Origin: Dryococelus australis
Lineage: Eukaryota > Arthropoda > Insecta > Phasmatodea > Phasmatidae
Assembly (NCBI GenBank): GCA_029891345.1
Contig: CM056993.1
Location: 276,722,016 to 276,786,015, forward strand
Direction of reading: 5' to 3'
DNA: 64,000 nucleotides
Shown: positions 35,919 through 47,940 of the stretch, in pieces
Layout of the letters: every line of letters starts with the position of its first letter
Numbering within the stretch: position 1 is the stretch's first letter
Made by a program: the position numbers and the translations under genes
Notes under the pieces: generated by a model
What the model saw: only the letters and a program-made list of their open reading frames with translations
Database searches by the model: none
Told to the model about the DNA's origin: nothing

Positions 35919-36867
35919 ACGAGCCTAAATCGTTGAAGAAGACGGGATCTTCGATGGGGCCACTTGATGCGCAACTGCTTGGTGCTTGTAGACAGATCAG
36001 TTCCGGAGGTTAGGCGCGCCAGCCATCAACACCCGTCCGCTTGCTTCTTCGTCGCACGAACGTGACGTGACGTGACGTGTTTTACTGCGAACGGAATATC
36101 TAGTCAGTGGCGTGTAGTGAGTTTTTTTTCATGGTAATCAATAGCCACATCATACTTGAGTGTTTTATATAACATTTACTAGTGCCGGGCTGTGGTTGCA
36201 TTTTCAATTTCTACTACCCTCTACATGTATTTACTGTTTTATAATACCTGGCATTAGTTATAAAAACGGAAACGAAATGAATGCAATAATAATTAAACTG
36301 AATATTATCTAGAGAGCATATTACAAATTATAAGAAAACTCCCGTTTCCCCAATCACTTTCATCCACTTTCCAAGGAAAATTGTAGGCCTGGAGGACGCA
36401 AAATGAACGACTGCTTACCCTGCCGAAGAAGTGCGGCAGGGTAACGCGCTTGAGAGTTAGATTCATCGCTAGTCGCTCCCATTTGTGGAAATAAATACTA
36501 GATAGCAGCACTATGCGTGTACAGTAAGGGATTAACGAAAACGTCTGTTTCTAGAATCGGAAACGGGAAACCAAGAATTAAATGTGTTTACATTTAAAGT
36601 TAAGGCGAGAACTATAAAGGGTCGAACATTTCCAATATGTATAGGGTAAACATTGCTTACCTTGCGTCTATGGAATAAACTCCACTGGACCTAGTGCATA
36701 CACACACACAAAAAAAAAGGTTGGTGATTAAAAACGTACTTTGTTGCCGCCAAAACAACATATTGTGGTATGCGCCCGCACGTACTTCTGCACATATATT
36801 GCCTGTAAGTGCTAGATAACTAGTTTGTTTGCTGATAAGAAACGTATATGTACTTTTGTAGTGATGC
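35919..36867. other. Unannotated DNA
   Basis: Holds a short direct repeat, ACGTGACGTGACGTGACGTG (36060-36079), with TGACGT words. No gene or transposon end is visible. Confidence 0.45.
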
Positions 36868-37008
36868 GGTTTTTCGAAATCACTCCAGGCGAATGCTGGG
36901 ATGGCTCCTTATCACAGACCATTGCCGGTTTCTTCCCCGGTCCAGCTTCCTTGAGCAACTTGCTCCGTCTCTAATGATCTCGCTGTACACGAGACTTTAA
37001 GCCCTACC
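36868..37008 (+). mobile_element. S2 SINE 3' portion
   Basis: AAATCACTCCAGGCGAATGC, GGGATGGCTCCTTATCACAG and TCTCTAATGATCTCGCTGTA match the S2 copy at 62485-62954. The head is missing. The tail GAGACTTTAAGCCCTACCTA runs straight into a family A element. Confidence 0.8.
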
Positions 37009-37400
37009 TATAGGCTGTTCACGGTAAAGTTAGCACTTTTGAAAGCCCTGCCTAAGATCTAATTGTACGCACGTTGTGTATTCTTCCGCCTTGTGTAAAT
37101 TTAACATTGCCATGGGCCTCATCACTTTAGTCACGCGTCCGACAAGTGAAACTGTAAAATTATCAGAAAAGTAAATATTTTAAAAATCTGCTAATTTTTA
37201 CACTTCGCTGCATTAGAAACACAGAAAGCGCAAGAAATAATTTAAGTTATCACAAATGGTTACCTAACTCTTTATATTCGAGGCTAAGATGTGGAACTAC
37301 TTTCCATCCGTCGTTACCAACTTTACTGGGCGCATGCCACTAAGTGCGCCCGTTAAAATATATGCAGGCAGGGCCAGTGACACTTTATCGTGAACCTTCT
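37009..37400 (-). mobile_element. Family A long MITE, right end truncated
   Basis: Starts TATAGGCTGTTCACGGTAAA. The marker TTACCAACTTTACTGGGCGC near the right gives minus orientation. About 35 bp before the right end (the CAAAAGTGCTC part) is deleted. Confidence 0.9.
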
Positions 37401-38159
37401 TTGCCTATCTTTTGTAGTGATAACAATATATTCTACATTTGCTGATACATATTTTTATGTAGTTGACGGCAACATCGCTCATTTCATCGATAATAAATTA
37501 TTTCGTGGCGGCTGAAAAACTACATCCGGATTTCTGCGCATGCGTGATCGAGTTGGCTGCTTTTTCTTACGGTTGACTACGACGACATATTTGTTCGTGT
37601 TCGTTCCCTTGAACTAGGTTGTGGGCGAATTAGGGAGGGAATATCTCAAAAAATGAGGAATGGATTACAATCATGGTCCCTTTATTTCAAGAGAGATTAA
37701 TGGGCCTTTATTAGGCCGTGCCATGTGTGCCACTTGTTAAATTTGTGGTATTTGTATGCTCAAATAAAAAGCAGCATTTATCAGCGTTGCTGCTAGAAAC
37801 GTAACAATGCTGCTGCGACTAACAAACAAATTATTGTCTTGCAACACAATGGTAATCACAGGATTGATTTTATGATTGCCAGCAAAATTGTTATGACACA
37901 AGAATTTTGTTGGGGCCACGAGATCTTTTGTGAGTTCCATACTGACAAAATAATATTTTGTGGTCGCAAATAACGTTTTTTTTTTGCCCACTTCTTTTTT
38001 AGTGGGCAGTGAGCGAAGACCCGAACCGGTATAACGATTCGAACCACGGGCCGGGTCAAGAAATGTTTATTCAACTCGAAAACACTTTTGCTTCAATAGC
38101 ATAAAAAATACTTCTTTCAACCGAACAATGTGGACTGGATTGGGCTTATTAAAATCCCC
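37401..38159. other. Unannotated DNA
   Basis: TTCTGCGCATGCGTGATCG at 37534 is close to an NRF-1-type palindrome. An 84-codon minus frame at 37737-37991 has no domain evidence. Confidence 0.4.
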
Positions 38160-38314
38160 CGGTGTTACGCCTCGCGGCTGATCAGAGGAAGGCTTACAAA
38201 CTAACTTCTGACCTAACTTAAACTAACGCACATGCCTTGCCCAGGATTCGAACCCAGAGCCTCCCGCATCTCGGACCGGCGGTGCACCAACCGACTACGC
38301 CACCTGAGGTCGGC
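38160..38314 (-). mobile_element. tRNA-derived SINE, family S3
   Basis: The minus strand shows an A box in GGTGGCGTAGTCGGTTGG (about 38305-38288) and a perfect B box GGTTCGAATCC (38254-38244) 34 bp on. The body GTTAGTTTAAGTTAGGTCAG and AAGTTAGTTTGTAAGCCTTC follows. The tail and duplication are not clear. It is a SINE rather than a functional tRNA because the acceptor stem does not pair. Confidence 0.8.
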
Positions 38315-38377
38315 CCGAACAGTATGGTTCAGCGTAACTTTTTTGCTGTAAAATTAAAATTATTCAGTTGATATACT

Positions 38378-38616
38378 TATAGGCTGTCCACGGTAAAGTG
38401 AGCACTTTTTAAGGTCCTGCAAAATTTTTCCTTTATCAAAATTTATATCTTTCCGCCACTTGCTAATATAATCATTGTCATGTGACTAATAATCAAAGTG
38501 TATACTTTTCACCTATATCACAAGTTAATGTCTGAGGCTGCAATAAAATACAGTTATTAGCGATTTTTATCTGTTGATAGAACTTTAAAAAGTGCTCACC
38601 TAACCGTGAACAGTAT
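38378..38616 (+). mobile_element. Family A short MITE, diverged
   Basis: Ends TATAGGCTGTCCACGGTAAA and CTCACCTAACCGTGAACAGT. The core is related to the short class but much altered, so this is an older copy or a third subfamily. Confidence 0.85.
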
Positions 38617-38905
38617 ATATATATGTATATGATCAAATCAAGAACTGTGCACTCGTTTGGAACTAAACAGGAATATTTTTGACCTAAACAAATCTTTCAG
38701 TGTACCTGGATGCTGTTCAAAACCACGCATGTAATTTTGTATGCTAGAAATCCAAAATTATTTCGCAATGAGGGAAACTACAACTCCTGGATAATTTTTA
38801 TATCTATGCTCCATATACTATCGCGGCTCACTATCTACAGCAAATAGGAGGCTCGACCTGCCACTGCAGTAGCTCAGCAGGTTGGGAAACAGCCTTTAAT
38901 ATATG

Positions 38906-39532
38906 CACTGTAAAAAAATGTTAAGGTACAATTCTTTTACATGTAAGGGAAGCTAAATTATCTCTACATGTAAGGTAAAATTATCCTTTAAATGTGGAGG
39001 AAATTTACATAACAAGTTAAGTACTATTCCTTATTCGCACGAAAAAAAAAGCCTGACAATCGAGGGGGGGGGGGGGGGTCCCTTACAAGTAAGGGAAAAT
39101 TAACTGTATTGTAAAATAAAATTATATTTAAAATTATCCCGGAGTATTAGTGCTGTTAATTCTTTTATTACCTGTATCCTCTGACGAATAGTAACCGAAA
39201 CCTCAACACTAAGATCCTCAACAAGTGCTGGTGGGTGGGCGCGAACTATGATCCATTATGACGATAGGCCGATGCGGTACCCATTACACCACGACGACAG
39301 CGTTACACCAATAGTGTATATTGGCTTCCGCCCGTTCCCACACTTAGCCGTCGAGACAATGCTGAAGAAAATTTTCCCATCCATTTATGGGATTTTTCAC
39401 CGCTATGTACGTGGATTTTACTCCAGAGTCTGGTAATTTTGCCTTACCCGTAAGGAAAACTATGTTTCCCACACACGTTTGCGAAGACAACCTTACACTT
39501 GTCAGGTAATTTTACCATTATTTTTTACAGTG
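38906..39532. mobile_element. TIR element with CACTGTAAAAAA ends
   Basis: Ends CACTGTAAAAAAATGTTAAG and, inverted, CTTATTTTTTACAGTG-like (ACCATTATTTTTTACAGTG). Internal GTAAGGGAA / GTAAAATT words recur near both ends. A G run of 18 is at 39064-39081. The minus strand of 39229-39300 has a tRNA-like block (GTGGTGTAATGGGTACCGC, AGTTCGCGCCC). No target duplication was found. Confidence 0.7.
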
Positions 39533-42156
39533 TGGGGAATTGTGGGTACGGTGAAAGGATGCTTGCTGCGTCTCCTGTTGGAGTTGCTATAGTCTGTTTC
39601 ATATAACTTCAGTAAATTTTGACAGTTCTCGAAAAGAAGTGCGGCCACGATGTATCCCTCCGCCACAGCTGTTCTGTCGGCGAATAAACCGATATTTGTA
39701 AACAAACTACGAATCTAATGGCAAGCATTGAAATACTGGCAACTTCTGTCCGGTAATTAGCCTACTATAGTTGGTTGCCATTCACAACTGATTTATTTTT
39801 GTCATGATCACATAATATACTAGTTAGGGTTCTGTTTTATTTTATTGGCGGAGTGGGGAACTATAGTTTTACATCTTTTAGGAGACGATTTTTTTGTGGT
39901 TTTTCTTATAAGAGAGTGGCGATTGGAACTTGCACTGTTTTGATGATGCGGTGGAAAATTTTGTTCGTACGGTAATAGCATTTAATTTACTATTACGCCT
40001 ACTCAAAAGATTTAACTTCATCGAAAGAACTAAATGAGATAAATGTGTCGCTGTCCGTACCGACGCGAGAAATGCTCAACAGATAAATATCATTGCATTT
40101 TTTAGATAATGAACTACTAAAAGGGCGCTTATTTAGGCAACGTACATTTGACAACCTCACGCAAGAACAAAACGTAATAAATACGGCACTGTTAATACCG
40201 ATGAGCGAAATGCACATTGTAAACATATTAAGCAAATTTAAGTTCTACGTAAAAATCGTTAAGAGTTTCAATCAAATAAAAGTCCAAATACATTTCCAAT
40301 ATTCTAACAACAATTTAAGAAAACATTATTTACAAAACACGCAAACTTATTGTTCACTTTGTAGTTCCTAAATACGTATCGAACTTTGGATGATTAATCA
40401 CGTGTCGGCTACTGATACGAAATAATATATTTGCTGACTTATGCAACCAACATAACACTTGAACTATTTCTTGAAACCAACAAATTCCCACTTCACAACG
40501 AATATAAATTTTTGCTCGCGCTTCGCGATGGTCACAGAAAATGGCGGACCACAGCACACAACAAACCATTTTACATAGCGGCAGACACGTGGCGATAATT
40601 AATTCCATTGAGGAGACTGTTCTAAAAAGGCACACACAACGAACTACACTTAATAAAATACGTAAATACAAAATTAATTAACTGCATGTGTAATATTCCG
40701 ACATCGCCAGCAAGGAATTCTCGCATATTGATAAATTATGACGGAAAAGAGCACAATGGCAACAACGGCTTTTCACTTAGCAGGTGGAGACCATAGACAC
40801 ACACTCAACGGTGATTGGTGGAAACCTTTCACATAACCGTGATGTTCGCATGCTCTACCATAATACTTCTAAATATTTTTAAAGCCCTTGCTCTTTAACT
40901 CAGAAAAATTGCGTATTAGTCTATGAGCGTAATTTCACCCACAAATGTTGTAATTATCAATATTTTTCCACATTATAATGTTTAATTACGAGTACTATTT
41001 TCTTTTACAATCATAACCAAGAGCGCCAACATAATAACACGCATCCTGCAACAACCATCAGCTGGCACAGTACTATGGAAATGGGGGCGTTTACTGTTTA
41101 CATGCTTTGTAGATTGGTCACAACGTCTGTCAAATTTAATTGAAGTTGTGACGGCTATCCCTGAACATCGAACGAAAGTCAAACCGACGGTGACATATGA
41201 AGTTGAGAAAATGTTGGCCGTTTGAGACGGCTTACCTTCGCTGCGACGGGGGTGTGTTTGACGAGCTCCACGCCTCACGTCCGCTGGGCGGGCCTGTTGG
41301 TCTGCAAGTATGGGCGCCGAGGGGCCACTGCCGCCCACGAAACTATGACTGCCTCCCCCACCCCTCGTACGTCACCTTGACCACGTGACGCCTGCCAGCC
41401 AGTCACGCACCACCAAAATGCCCTCCCATTACTTCAGATATCGACGAAGTGAAGATCATTTTGTAATGTTCTAAATTATTTCAAATGAAATATAAATATA
41501 GGTGTCTCGCCCAGATTCGGGGATACAGCACAGTGTTTTCACTTGGGCAGGAACTGCTGTTCCGTCAACATTTTTAAAGGGAAGGGAGGGGGGGGTTTGC
41601 TACCATTTTAGTTAAGCATGGTTTAAAGCTAAATAATTATATGTAACCTGCATATAGCTGGAAAGAGATGTAATCTTGTAAAAATGTAGATTTGGGGGGA
41701 AGTTTTAAACAGAATTATTTTTATACCTTTTTTATACTAAATGTAATCAGTGGAGAAAACAATATGTTTTATATAAAGTGTATTCTTTGTAAAAATTTTG
41801 GGGAAAAACTATGTAAATGGTTATATTTTGATATAAAAACCAAGGCAACGAATAATTTTCAAACCATTTCACTGGAACCAACCCAAATTCCCCCCCTTTT
41901 TTTTTTACATCATTGGGGGCTCCCAGTTGTTTTCCAACTTAAAAATCCTACATTCAGGAAGCAGTTGAGACAAGGACCTCATCCTGTATTTGTTGGCAAA
42001 CACCGTCACAAAGTTATATGAAACAGAGTATATCTCCGTTACCAGTAAGCAGATTCCTAATTCACATCTAGGAAAAATTCTGAAATAAAAAAAGCAAACT
42101 TGCTTCAGGGAAAGAGTGCCTCTTAAGAAGCATGTATCGGTATGGGTGAAAAATAC
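39533..42156. other. Mostly unannotated DNA
   Basis: 40020-40240 has a loose duplication of about 60 bp (ACCGACGCGAGAAATGCTCA versus ACCGATGAGCGAAATGCACA, about 138 bp apart). 41200-41400 is GC-rich. The 105-codon minus frame at 40354-40671 and 118-codon minus frame at 40982-41338 have no domain evidence. Confidence 0.4.
41236..41301 (-). CDS. Weak exon candidate
   Basis: A GC-rich 66-bp block on the minus strand lies between CATACTTGCAG (acceptor-like) and AAG followed by GTAAGC (donor-like). Two of three frames are open. It is too short to identify, and it lies between the two better exon candidates of the same strand. Confidence 0.18.
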
Positions 42157-42398
42157 TATAGGTCAATCACGGTAAAGTGAGCACTTTTTGAAGCCCTCTC
42201 ATTTGGAATCATAGTCAATAAATATGTTTTATTGTAGCTTAGGACGTTAACTTCCGAGTTTGGTGAAATATATACACTGTGTGTATTACTTACACGGCAA
42301 TATTTATTTTAAAGAGTGGTGGAAGGATAAAAAATGTCTGATAGGATAAAAGTAACTAGGGCCTCAAAATTGGTTCAATTTACCGTGAACAGCCTATA
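42157..42398 (-). mobile_element. Family A short MITE
   Basis: Starts TATAGGTCAATCACGGTAAA and ends ATTTACCGTGAACAGCCTAT. The core is inverted relative to 12909. Confidence 0.9.
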
Positions 42399-43382
42399 AG
42401 CGATGGCGTCTACGTAGAGATTTTAATAAATTACACTGGTTATGGATGTGTTGTACACTATTTCCCCCTCCATATTTTATGGTTTTCGCTAAAAATAAAT
42501 TTAAGGCTTGATACTTTTTGTGATATTTTTCGTTATTTACAAAGCGATTAAGATTTTCAATTTTTTTTTTTATCTGGAAACCATTTTAAAATTTGGGTGT
42601 TCGATAGGGTCTATACAAACACGCATCGCTGTTTCACTTTTAGCACATGCACTCTCTCACTCTCTCTGTTTTTCATCCTCAGATTAATTATATGTAGGGG
42701 AACAACTCAAATATTTTCTGCAACATTTTTGGAGTGAGGGACGTTCCAGAATAAGCTGCACAGCGTGTGCATACGTCTTCCGTAATAGAGGCCTCTTTGA
42801 CCAACGTGGAGATACTCTTGACAATTATAAGAAAAAATAGAACTGTTTCATTGGCTTTTTATACAAAACTAATGTACAGTCTGAACGAATATATAATGCA
42901 AAATACAATGCAGACACACGTGATATATGGCAGGGCTACCAATTAATGGGAGAAAACGGTTTAGTTCGCTAGTGATCAAAGTATCAACACTGATCGAAGT
43001 AAGATCCTCTGACATTACTTAGTCCAGTGAGATGAAGGAAGCAGAGTGCCAAAGAGGCAGGCAGTGCCATACTCGGCCTTTGTAAAGCTCTCTCTGTGTG
43101 CACCGCACACTGTATTCACAACACAATCAATATAGCATATTAGCAGTATTTTCACACTTTCTAATCAAGCCTCTGAAAAATCGAAATAAAGTGTATACTA
43201 CAGGCGTTTTGCGTTTCCCTCAACATATACAAAACTTAATTAAGTTAACAAAAATTTTCTATAAAATATTTATAATTAAATTTTTAAAGTTATTCTACTG
43301 TTAATTTAACTTTAAAACAGAGAGAGAAAAAAAGTATGTTGGTGATTGTTACCAATAGGTAGTAATGATGGAAGCTTACATA
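42399..43382. other. Unannotated AT-rich DNA
   Basis: Nothing recognised up to the TA that begins the Tc1 remnant. Confidence 0.45.
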
Positions 43383-43399
43383 CACCGAAATGCCAAAAG

Positions 43400-43772
43400 T
43401 CATGATATAGCCCTACGAGTCTTAGTATCGTGTTGGCCATCCTCTAGCTCGGCGAAGTGCAGCAGCTCGTCGTGGCATCGATTCCACAGTGGAAGAAACA
43501 CTTGTGGAGAGATGCTGACCCGCGCCGTCGGGACAGCTAACCACAGCTCTCTGCCATCTGCAGGTGCAGCATCCTGCGTGCGAATGGACTTCCACGCAAC
43601 GTCCCGTAACTGCTCGATGGAGTTCATATCGAGCAAACGTTGTGGTCGCACCAGTCGCTTCTTAAACTCTCCATAACGCACCTCCAACCAATAAGTGGAC
43701 AGCTTGGTCCGGTGACATGGTGCATCATCCTGCTGAAATATCCCATCGTAGTTGGGGTACGTGAAGTCCGTG
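43400..43772 (-). pseudogene. Tc1 transposase C-terminal fragment
   Basis: The minus frame is open over this span and reads YDGIFQQDDAPCHRT (the middle catalytic aspartate within the QQD-APCH motif), then WLEVRYGEF and LLDMNSIEQLRDVAWKSI, which corresponds to the usual SPDLNPIE-LW block with several changes. The C-terminal part follows. The N-terminal side is cut off by the family B element. Inactive. Confidence 0.85.
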
Positions 43773-44187
43773 TATACTCCATTCACGGTTTCTTCGGCCT
43801 TTTGGAATCAAATCTTTGAAAAATCTCCCCATGTATGACTTGTTTAGCTATTTCCTAAATACGCCCTGTATCACAAGCGTTCATAAAAGTTACTTTTTTC
43901 CTGTTAAGTTGAAATGTTATTCACATTTTATCTATAAATTTTAACGCTTCATTTATAAACAATTTCAATAAAAATCAGGGAGAAAATAGGTATGTTGGTA
44001 GCGCCTAGTGAGAAATAGTCCTTATACAAAATACTGTTACACTGAGTGCGCACTAATGTGGTGCGTTGTCCCTCTGGTATTATTCTCCAGGCTTATTTCA
44101 GCTTAGTTTGCACGAGGCGGAGGGATATCTGGAAGTAGGACTTTAGCAGGGCTTCAGAAAAGGATGAAGTAAACGTGAATGGAGTAT
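43773..44187 (-). mobile_element. Family B MITE nested in the Tc1 remnant
   Basis: Begins TATACTCCATTCACGGTTTC and ends GTAAACGTGAATGGAGTATG, a clear inverted pair that helped define both family B ends. It carries the inverted block CGAGGCGGAGGGATATCTGG. Confidence 0.92.
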
Positions 44188-44251
44188 GGAGGTACAGTGG
44201 AATGTAATGGCCAGCACACACTCGCTCACGCCATGTCAAAGCACGGCTGAT

Positions 44252-44664
44252 TTAGGTTATTCACGGTAAAGTGAGCACTTTTCAAAGTCCTGTTAAGATC
44301 TACTTGTATGCACGTTGTGTACTCTTCCGCCTAATGTAAAATTAACATCGTCTTGGGACTCATCACTGTATTAATGCGCGATCAAGTTAAACTAAAATTG
44401 TTACGAAAGTAAATATTTTACAAATCTGCTCACTTTTCCCATTTCGGTGCACTAACAATTAACAGAAAGCCAAAGAAATAATTTTAAGTTATCACAATTG
44501 GTTACCTAACACGTTTTATTTTACGTTAAGATATCGAACTACTTTCCCTCCATCATTATCAACGTGTCACACAGTACACCTGTTAAAATACATGCAGGTA
44601 GGAGCAGTGACTTATTTCTAAGGTCGATCTCAAAAGTACTCACTTTATTGTGAGCAGCCTTTAC
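44252..44664 (-). mobile_element. Family A long MITE nested in the Tc1 remnant
   Basis: Starts TTAGGTTATTCACGGTAAAG and ends TCACTTTATTGTGAGCAGCC. Only 64 bp separate it from the B insertion. Confidence 0.9.
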
Positions 44665-44732
44665 AGGTCAGGGCACTTCCAAGACGTAACGATGTGGTGG
44701 CGCCACATCCATTGACTTTTGGCATGTCAGTG

Positions 44733-45172
44733 TATTTGTAAATCGTTAAATTCCTTCTTTTCTTACAGTTAATCTTCATGTGCGTCATGCCGCTAATCTT
44801 TCATTGTTCTTGGTATAGTTGTGGGCCGGCCAGGAGGGGTTTTTGTTCCCCACTTATATTTAGATTGCTTTTGTCTCGTTTTTGTTTCAGTTTTTCCAGT
44901 CGGTCAGTACGTATTAGTCACTGAATGCTGTCGGTTATATTTGTCGGTTTCTCAGGCTAAACAAACAAAAAGAATGCTTAATGAAGCGCGAATCAGCTCA
45001 ATTGACAAATTACACAAGATACGCAATATATTCGTCTTGTTCAGACGGATACGAAACAAGTTAAAAAAAAAAAAAAAAAAAAACCTTCAATTAATTACTA
45101 AGTACAAGAGATCTGTTGTGATGGCTATCACGTGGCTAATATTTCAACCGCATGATTTTCTGCCTGCGTAGT
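44733..45172. other. Unannotated DNA with an A tract
   Basis: A 116-codon plus frame at 44821-45171 crosses a run of about 22 A (45062-45083) and lacks any domain evidence. Confidence 0.4.
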
Positions 45173-45414
45173 TACAGGGTGTTCACGGCAAAGTGAGCAC
45201 TTTTGAAAGCTTTCTCATTTGGAATAATAATCAATAAATATATTTAATTTTAGCCATAGACGTTAACTTCTGAGTGCGGTGGAATATACGCACTGTGTTT
45301 ATTACTTATATTGCAATATTTATTTAAAAAGGTGGTTAAAGGAAAAAAAAATTGGCTAAAAAGAAAAAGTAACCACGGCCTTAAAAGTGCTCCCTGTACC
45401 GTGAACAGCTTATA
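45173..45414 (-). mobile_element. Family A short MITE
   Basis: Starts TACAGGGTGTTCACGGCAAA and ends CCTGTACCGTGAACAGCTTA. The core is close to that at 42157. Confidence 0.9.
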
Positions 45415-46916
45415 ACATCGCTTGACTAGTGCCGAGTATGCCCGCAACATTACTGTTGGCTCGCCACAGTCTTATATTTATTGATGGAGTCGGGATCGCC
45501 AAGTCATCGATCGATCAGGGCGTTGAGTTACAGCATGGAGTTACGTTCGGCTGGCTTTGCCAATAAGGGAACACGGGGTAATGTGTGCATTCGAGTTGCA
45601 CCATAACCACTCTGCTTTTACGTCAATAGCTATTATAAAAAAACAACGATGGTATGATTTGCGGTCCAAACACTGCTTTTGTATGAAAGTGCTTAAAATC
45701 TTTGTACACTTCCTCTCGCGTAGTTTTAATGGTACTCGAATATTCGTTCGTATATAATGATCAAACGGTTGAGAATTCAAATGTAAAAAATTCGGTTTGG
45801 CTGTGTTGGGGACACGGCCGTTTGTTTTGCGTGAATACGTCTACGATGACGCGCTAGGACGCCTTGATGTTTATTTTACGTTCCCGGCACCACTTCACTC
45901 GATCATATGGGGTTTTATGGGTATCACTGGATTGTTTTTGAGATGTTCTTTCCAACTGTATACGATTTCCGCATTTCGACTTAGCTTTCTGACGAGTATA
46001 GGCCGAAATCGTGTTAAGTTTTGTTAATTTTTTTACACTAAACGCATACAATTTCACCATAGCTACGCCACACAGATGTTTTTATCCACGCAATCGATTG
46101 ATCTTGACGAGAGCAGTCAGTTTCAACTTAAACGAGCGTCGTAGCTTCTCCCGGACAAAAGTTATACTACGCGGAAGTTATTAGATGCGGCGAAACTAAC
46201 TCAAAACTTCCCCCCCCCCCCCCAACCCCTTTTTTTTCCGGGCGCGCACGATGCTTCGCAGTTATCACTCAACGTAACATATTCTTTGATCCTTTGGCAA
46301 TCGAGTGGTGTAATTTAATTTTGAATGTAGACAATAGATTCGGAGCTGCAGTGCCAAATCGTATCCCCCGATTTTGTTATCATCGGATTTTCTGGATTGC
46401 CTCCCTCTATGGTCACAAATTTAAAGACATATTCAGGTAAAAAAAAAAAAAAAAAACCCTTTCTTCCTATTGACTGCGTGACTTAGAGAGTTGTGTATGT
46501 GATTGGTCGAGTCGACGTTGGGTGCATGCGCAGAATACGGAAATGGCCTTACTTCATCTTTAATCTATGGGCTTAATAAAAAAATGGCGGCCGGCGCTGT
46601 CTTCGCAGTTTCTCGCCTCTGTAAAAGACATTCGCCACTCCAACTCGTCTGTCATGAGGTTACTTCATAAGTAAGTACCTACGCATGTGCGTACCTCTGA
46701 AATGTTGAGAATTGCTGTGGACCTTCTATGGTTGTGGGTTTTGTCGACATTCCCCATGATCACGATGCCTTGGCTGAACATCTGTACGAACACTGTGGTC
46801 GCGATTAGCGTGGTTTACTTCACATACGCGTATCAATGAACAACTGTATGCCATTATTTGGGACTGAATAATGATCCGAATTCTCCTCAAGCGTAAAACT
46901 GGAGTTTCAGTGTTAG
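45415..46916. other. Unannotated DNA
   Basis: Two minus frames (45541-45780 and 45854-46060) are basic and loosely protein-like but unidentified. A C run is at 46210-46224 and an A tract at 46440-46456. 46520-46580 (GCATGCGCAG, AAAATGGCGGCC) resembles MITE edges, with no partner found. Confidence 0.4.
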
Positions 46917-47282
46917 AAAGGCTGTTCACATTAACCTGAGCACGATTGAAAGCCCTGCTTAAGATCTACTTGTACGCACATTCCGTATACTGCGCAGTAT
47001 GTAAAATTAACATAGCCATTAACCTGATCACTTTATTCATTCGTCGGTCAAGTAAAACAGTGGAATTATTATAAAAGTAAATGTCTTACAAATTAGCAGA
47101 GTCTTACACGTAGACGGTATTAATTTAAAAAACCCAAAAGTAAAATAAGTAATTTCAGTATTCACAAAACGTTCCGTCGTTACCAACTTTAATGGGCGCA
47201 TGCCAGTCAAAATATAGATAGGAACAGTGGCATTTTTCAAAGGTTGATTTCAAAAGTGCTCACTTTTTCGTGAACAGCTTTT
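46917..47282 (-). mobile_element. Family A long MITE
   Basis: Starts AAAGGCTGTTCACATTAACC and ends TCACTTTTTCGTGAACAGCT. About 40 bp are missing near the marker region relative to other copies. Confidence 0.88.
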
Positions 47283-47940
47283 GGTATGAGAGTACATAAG
47301 TAGCGGAATTTGAGGTCACACACACACACACGTAGTTAACACAGACATCTGTATCGCAATGGCGAATGTCCCAAAATCTCCATCTTGTCATTCACCCCCT
47401 TTGCACTATTCATTCAAAGATCATATCAAATGAATAGCTGCTACAATAGCTTGGCTAGCCTGATAACCTGATAACTCAATTTCGAAGTTTCGTCACTGAA
47501 TTTTAAGTAATGAGGTCAATGTAAGTTACGTATTGGTGAACGTCTGTTATGACAGCGTGATTTTGACAGTTTATGGAAATTGGTTTGGTGATAGAAGACT
47601 TTAACTTGTTCTTGGCTGTAACCACTAAAATCATAAAAGTATTTGTTTCCCTTCATGTCAGTCAACGGTTCTACTAATAATATACGCGTTTTGGTAATGG
47701 CTGTTAGGTTTTGGTAAAACACTAAACCAGTAGCTACCTCGTTTTGGCAAGAGGTTGTTTTGCTGGTAACCATATAGTTTTATCGCCTGAAGGCGGCAAT
47801 ATTTTTAAGGAAGGTGTGCGCTACAATGCAACTGAAGGTAGAATTTCAAGTATGGATGAGGTATCTTTAAATGTTTTTCCACGGCAGAGAAAATAAACAG
47901 TCATAATAAAAAATATTTATGCCCATTCTTGATGCAAAAG
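47283..47940. other. Unannotated DNA
   Basis: Short AC repeat at 47318-47331. An 85-codon minus frame at 47516-47773 has no recognised domain. Confidence 0.4.

Larger units (their letters stand above)
43383..44732 (-). mobile_element. Tc1-like element remnant containing two MITEs
   Basis: Ends are CACCGAAATGCCAAAAGTCA at 43383 and its partner TGACTTTTGGCATGTCAGTG finishing at 44732 (18 of 20 positions match), each flanked by TA. Without the B (43773-44187) and A (44252-44664) insertions, about 520 bp of Tc1-derived DNA remains, so a long internal deletion preceded or accompanied the insertions. It encodes only a C-terminal transposase piece. Confidence 0.85.

Noticed and set aside
36059-36079. 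A cAMP-response-element cluster from repeated TGACGT words
   Set aside because: It is one short direct repeat, ACGTG units, easily made by slippage, with no gene nearby.
38228-38314. A functional tRNA gene
   Set aside because: Both Pol III boxes are present, but the acceptor-stem ends do not pair and a SINE body follows.
40354-41338. Minus frames of 105 and 118 codons
   Set aside because: Residue mix is low-information and no motif or supporting splice site was found, apart from the weak 41236-41301 candidate.
44821-45171. A 116-codon plus frame
   Set aside because: It crosses a long A tract, ends at a family A element and has no domain signature.
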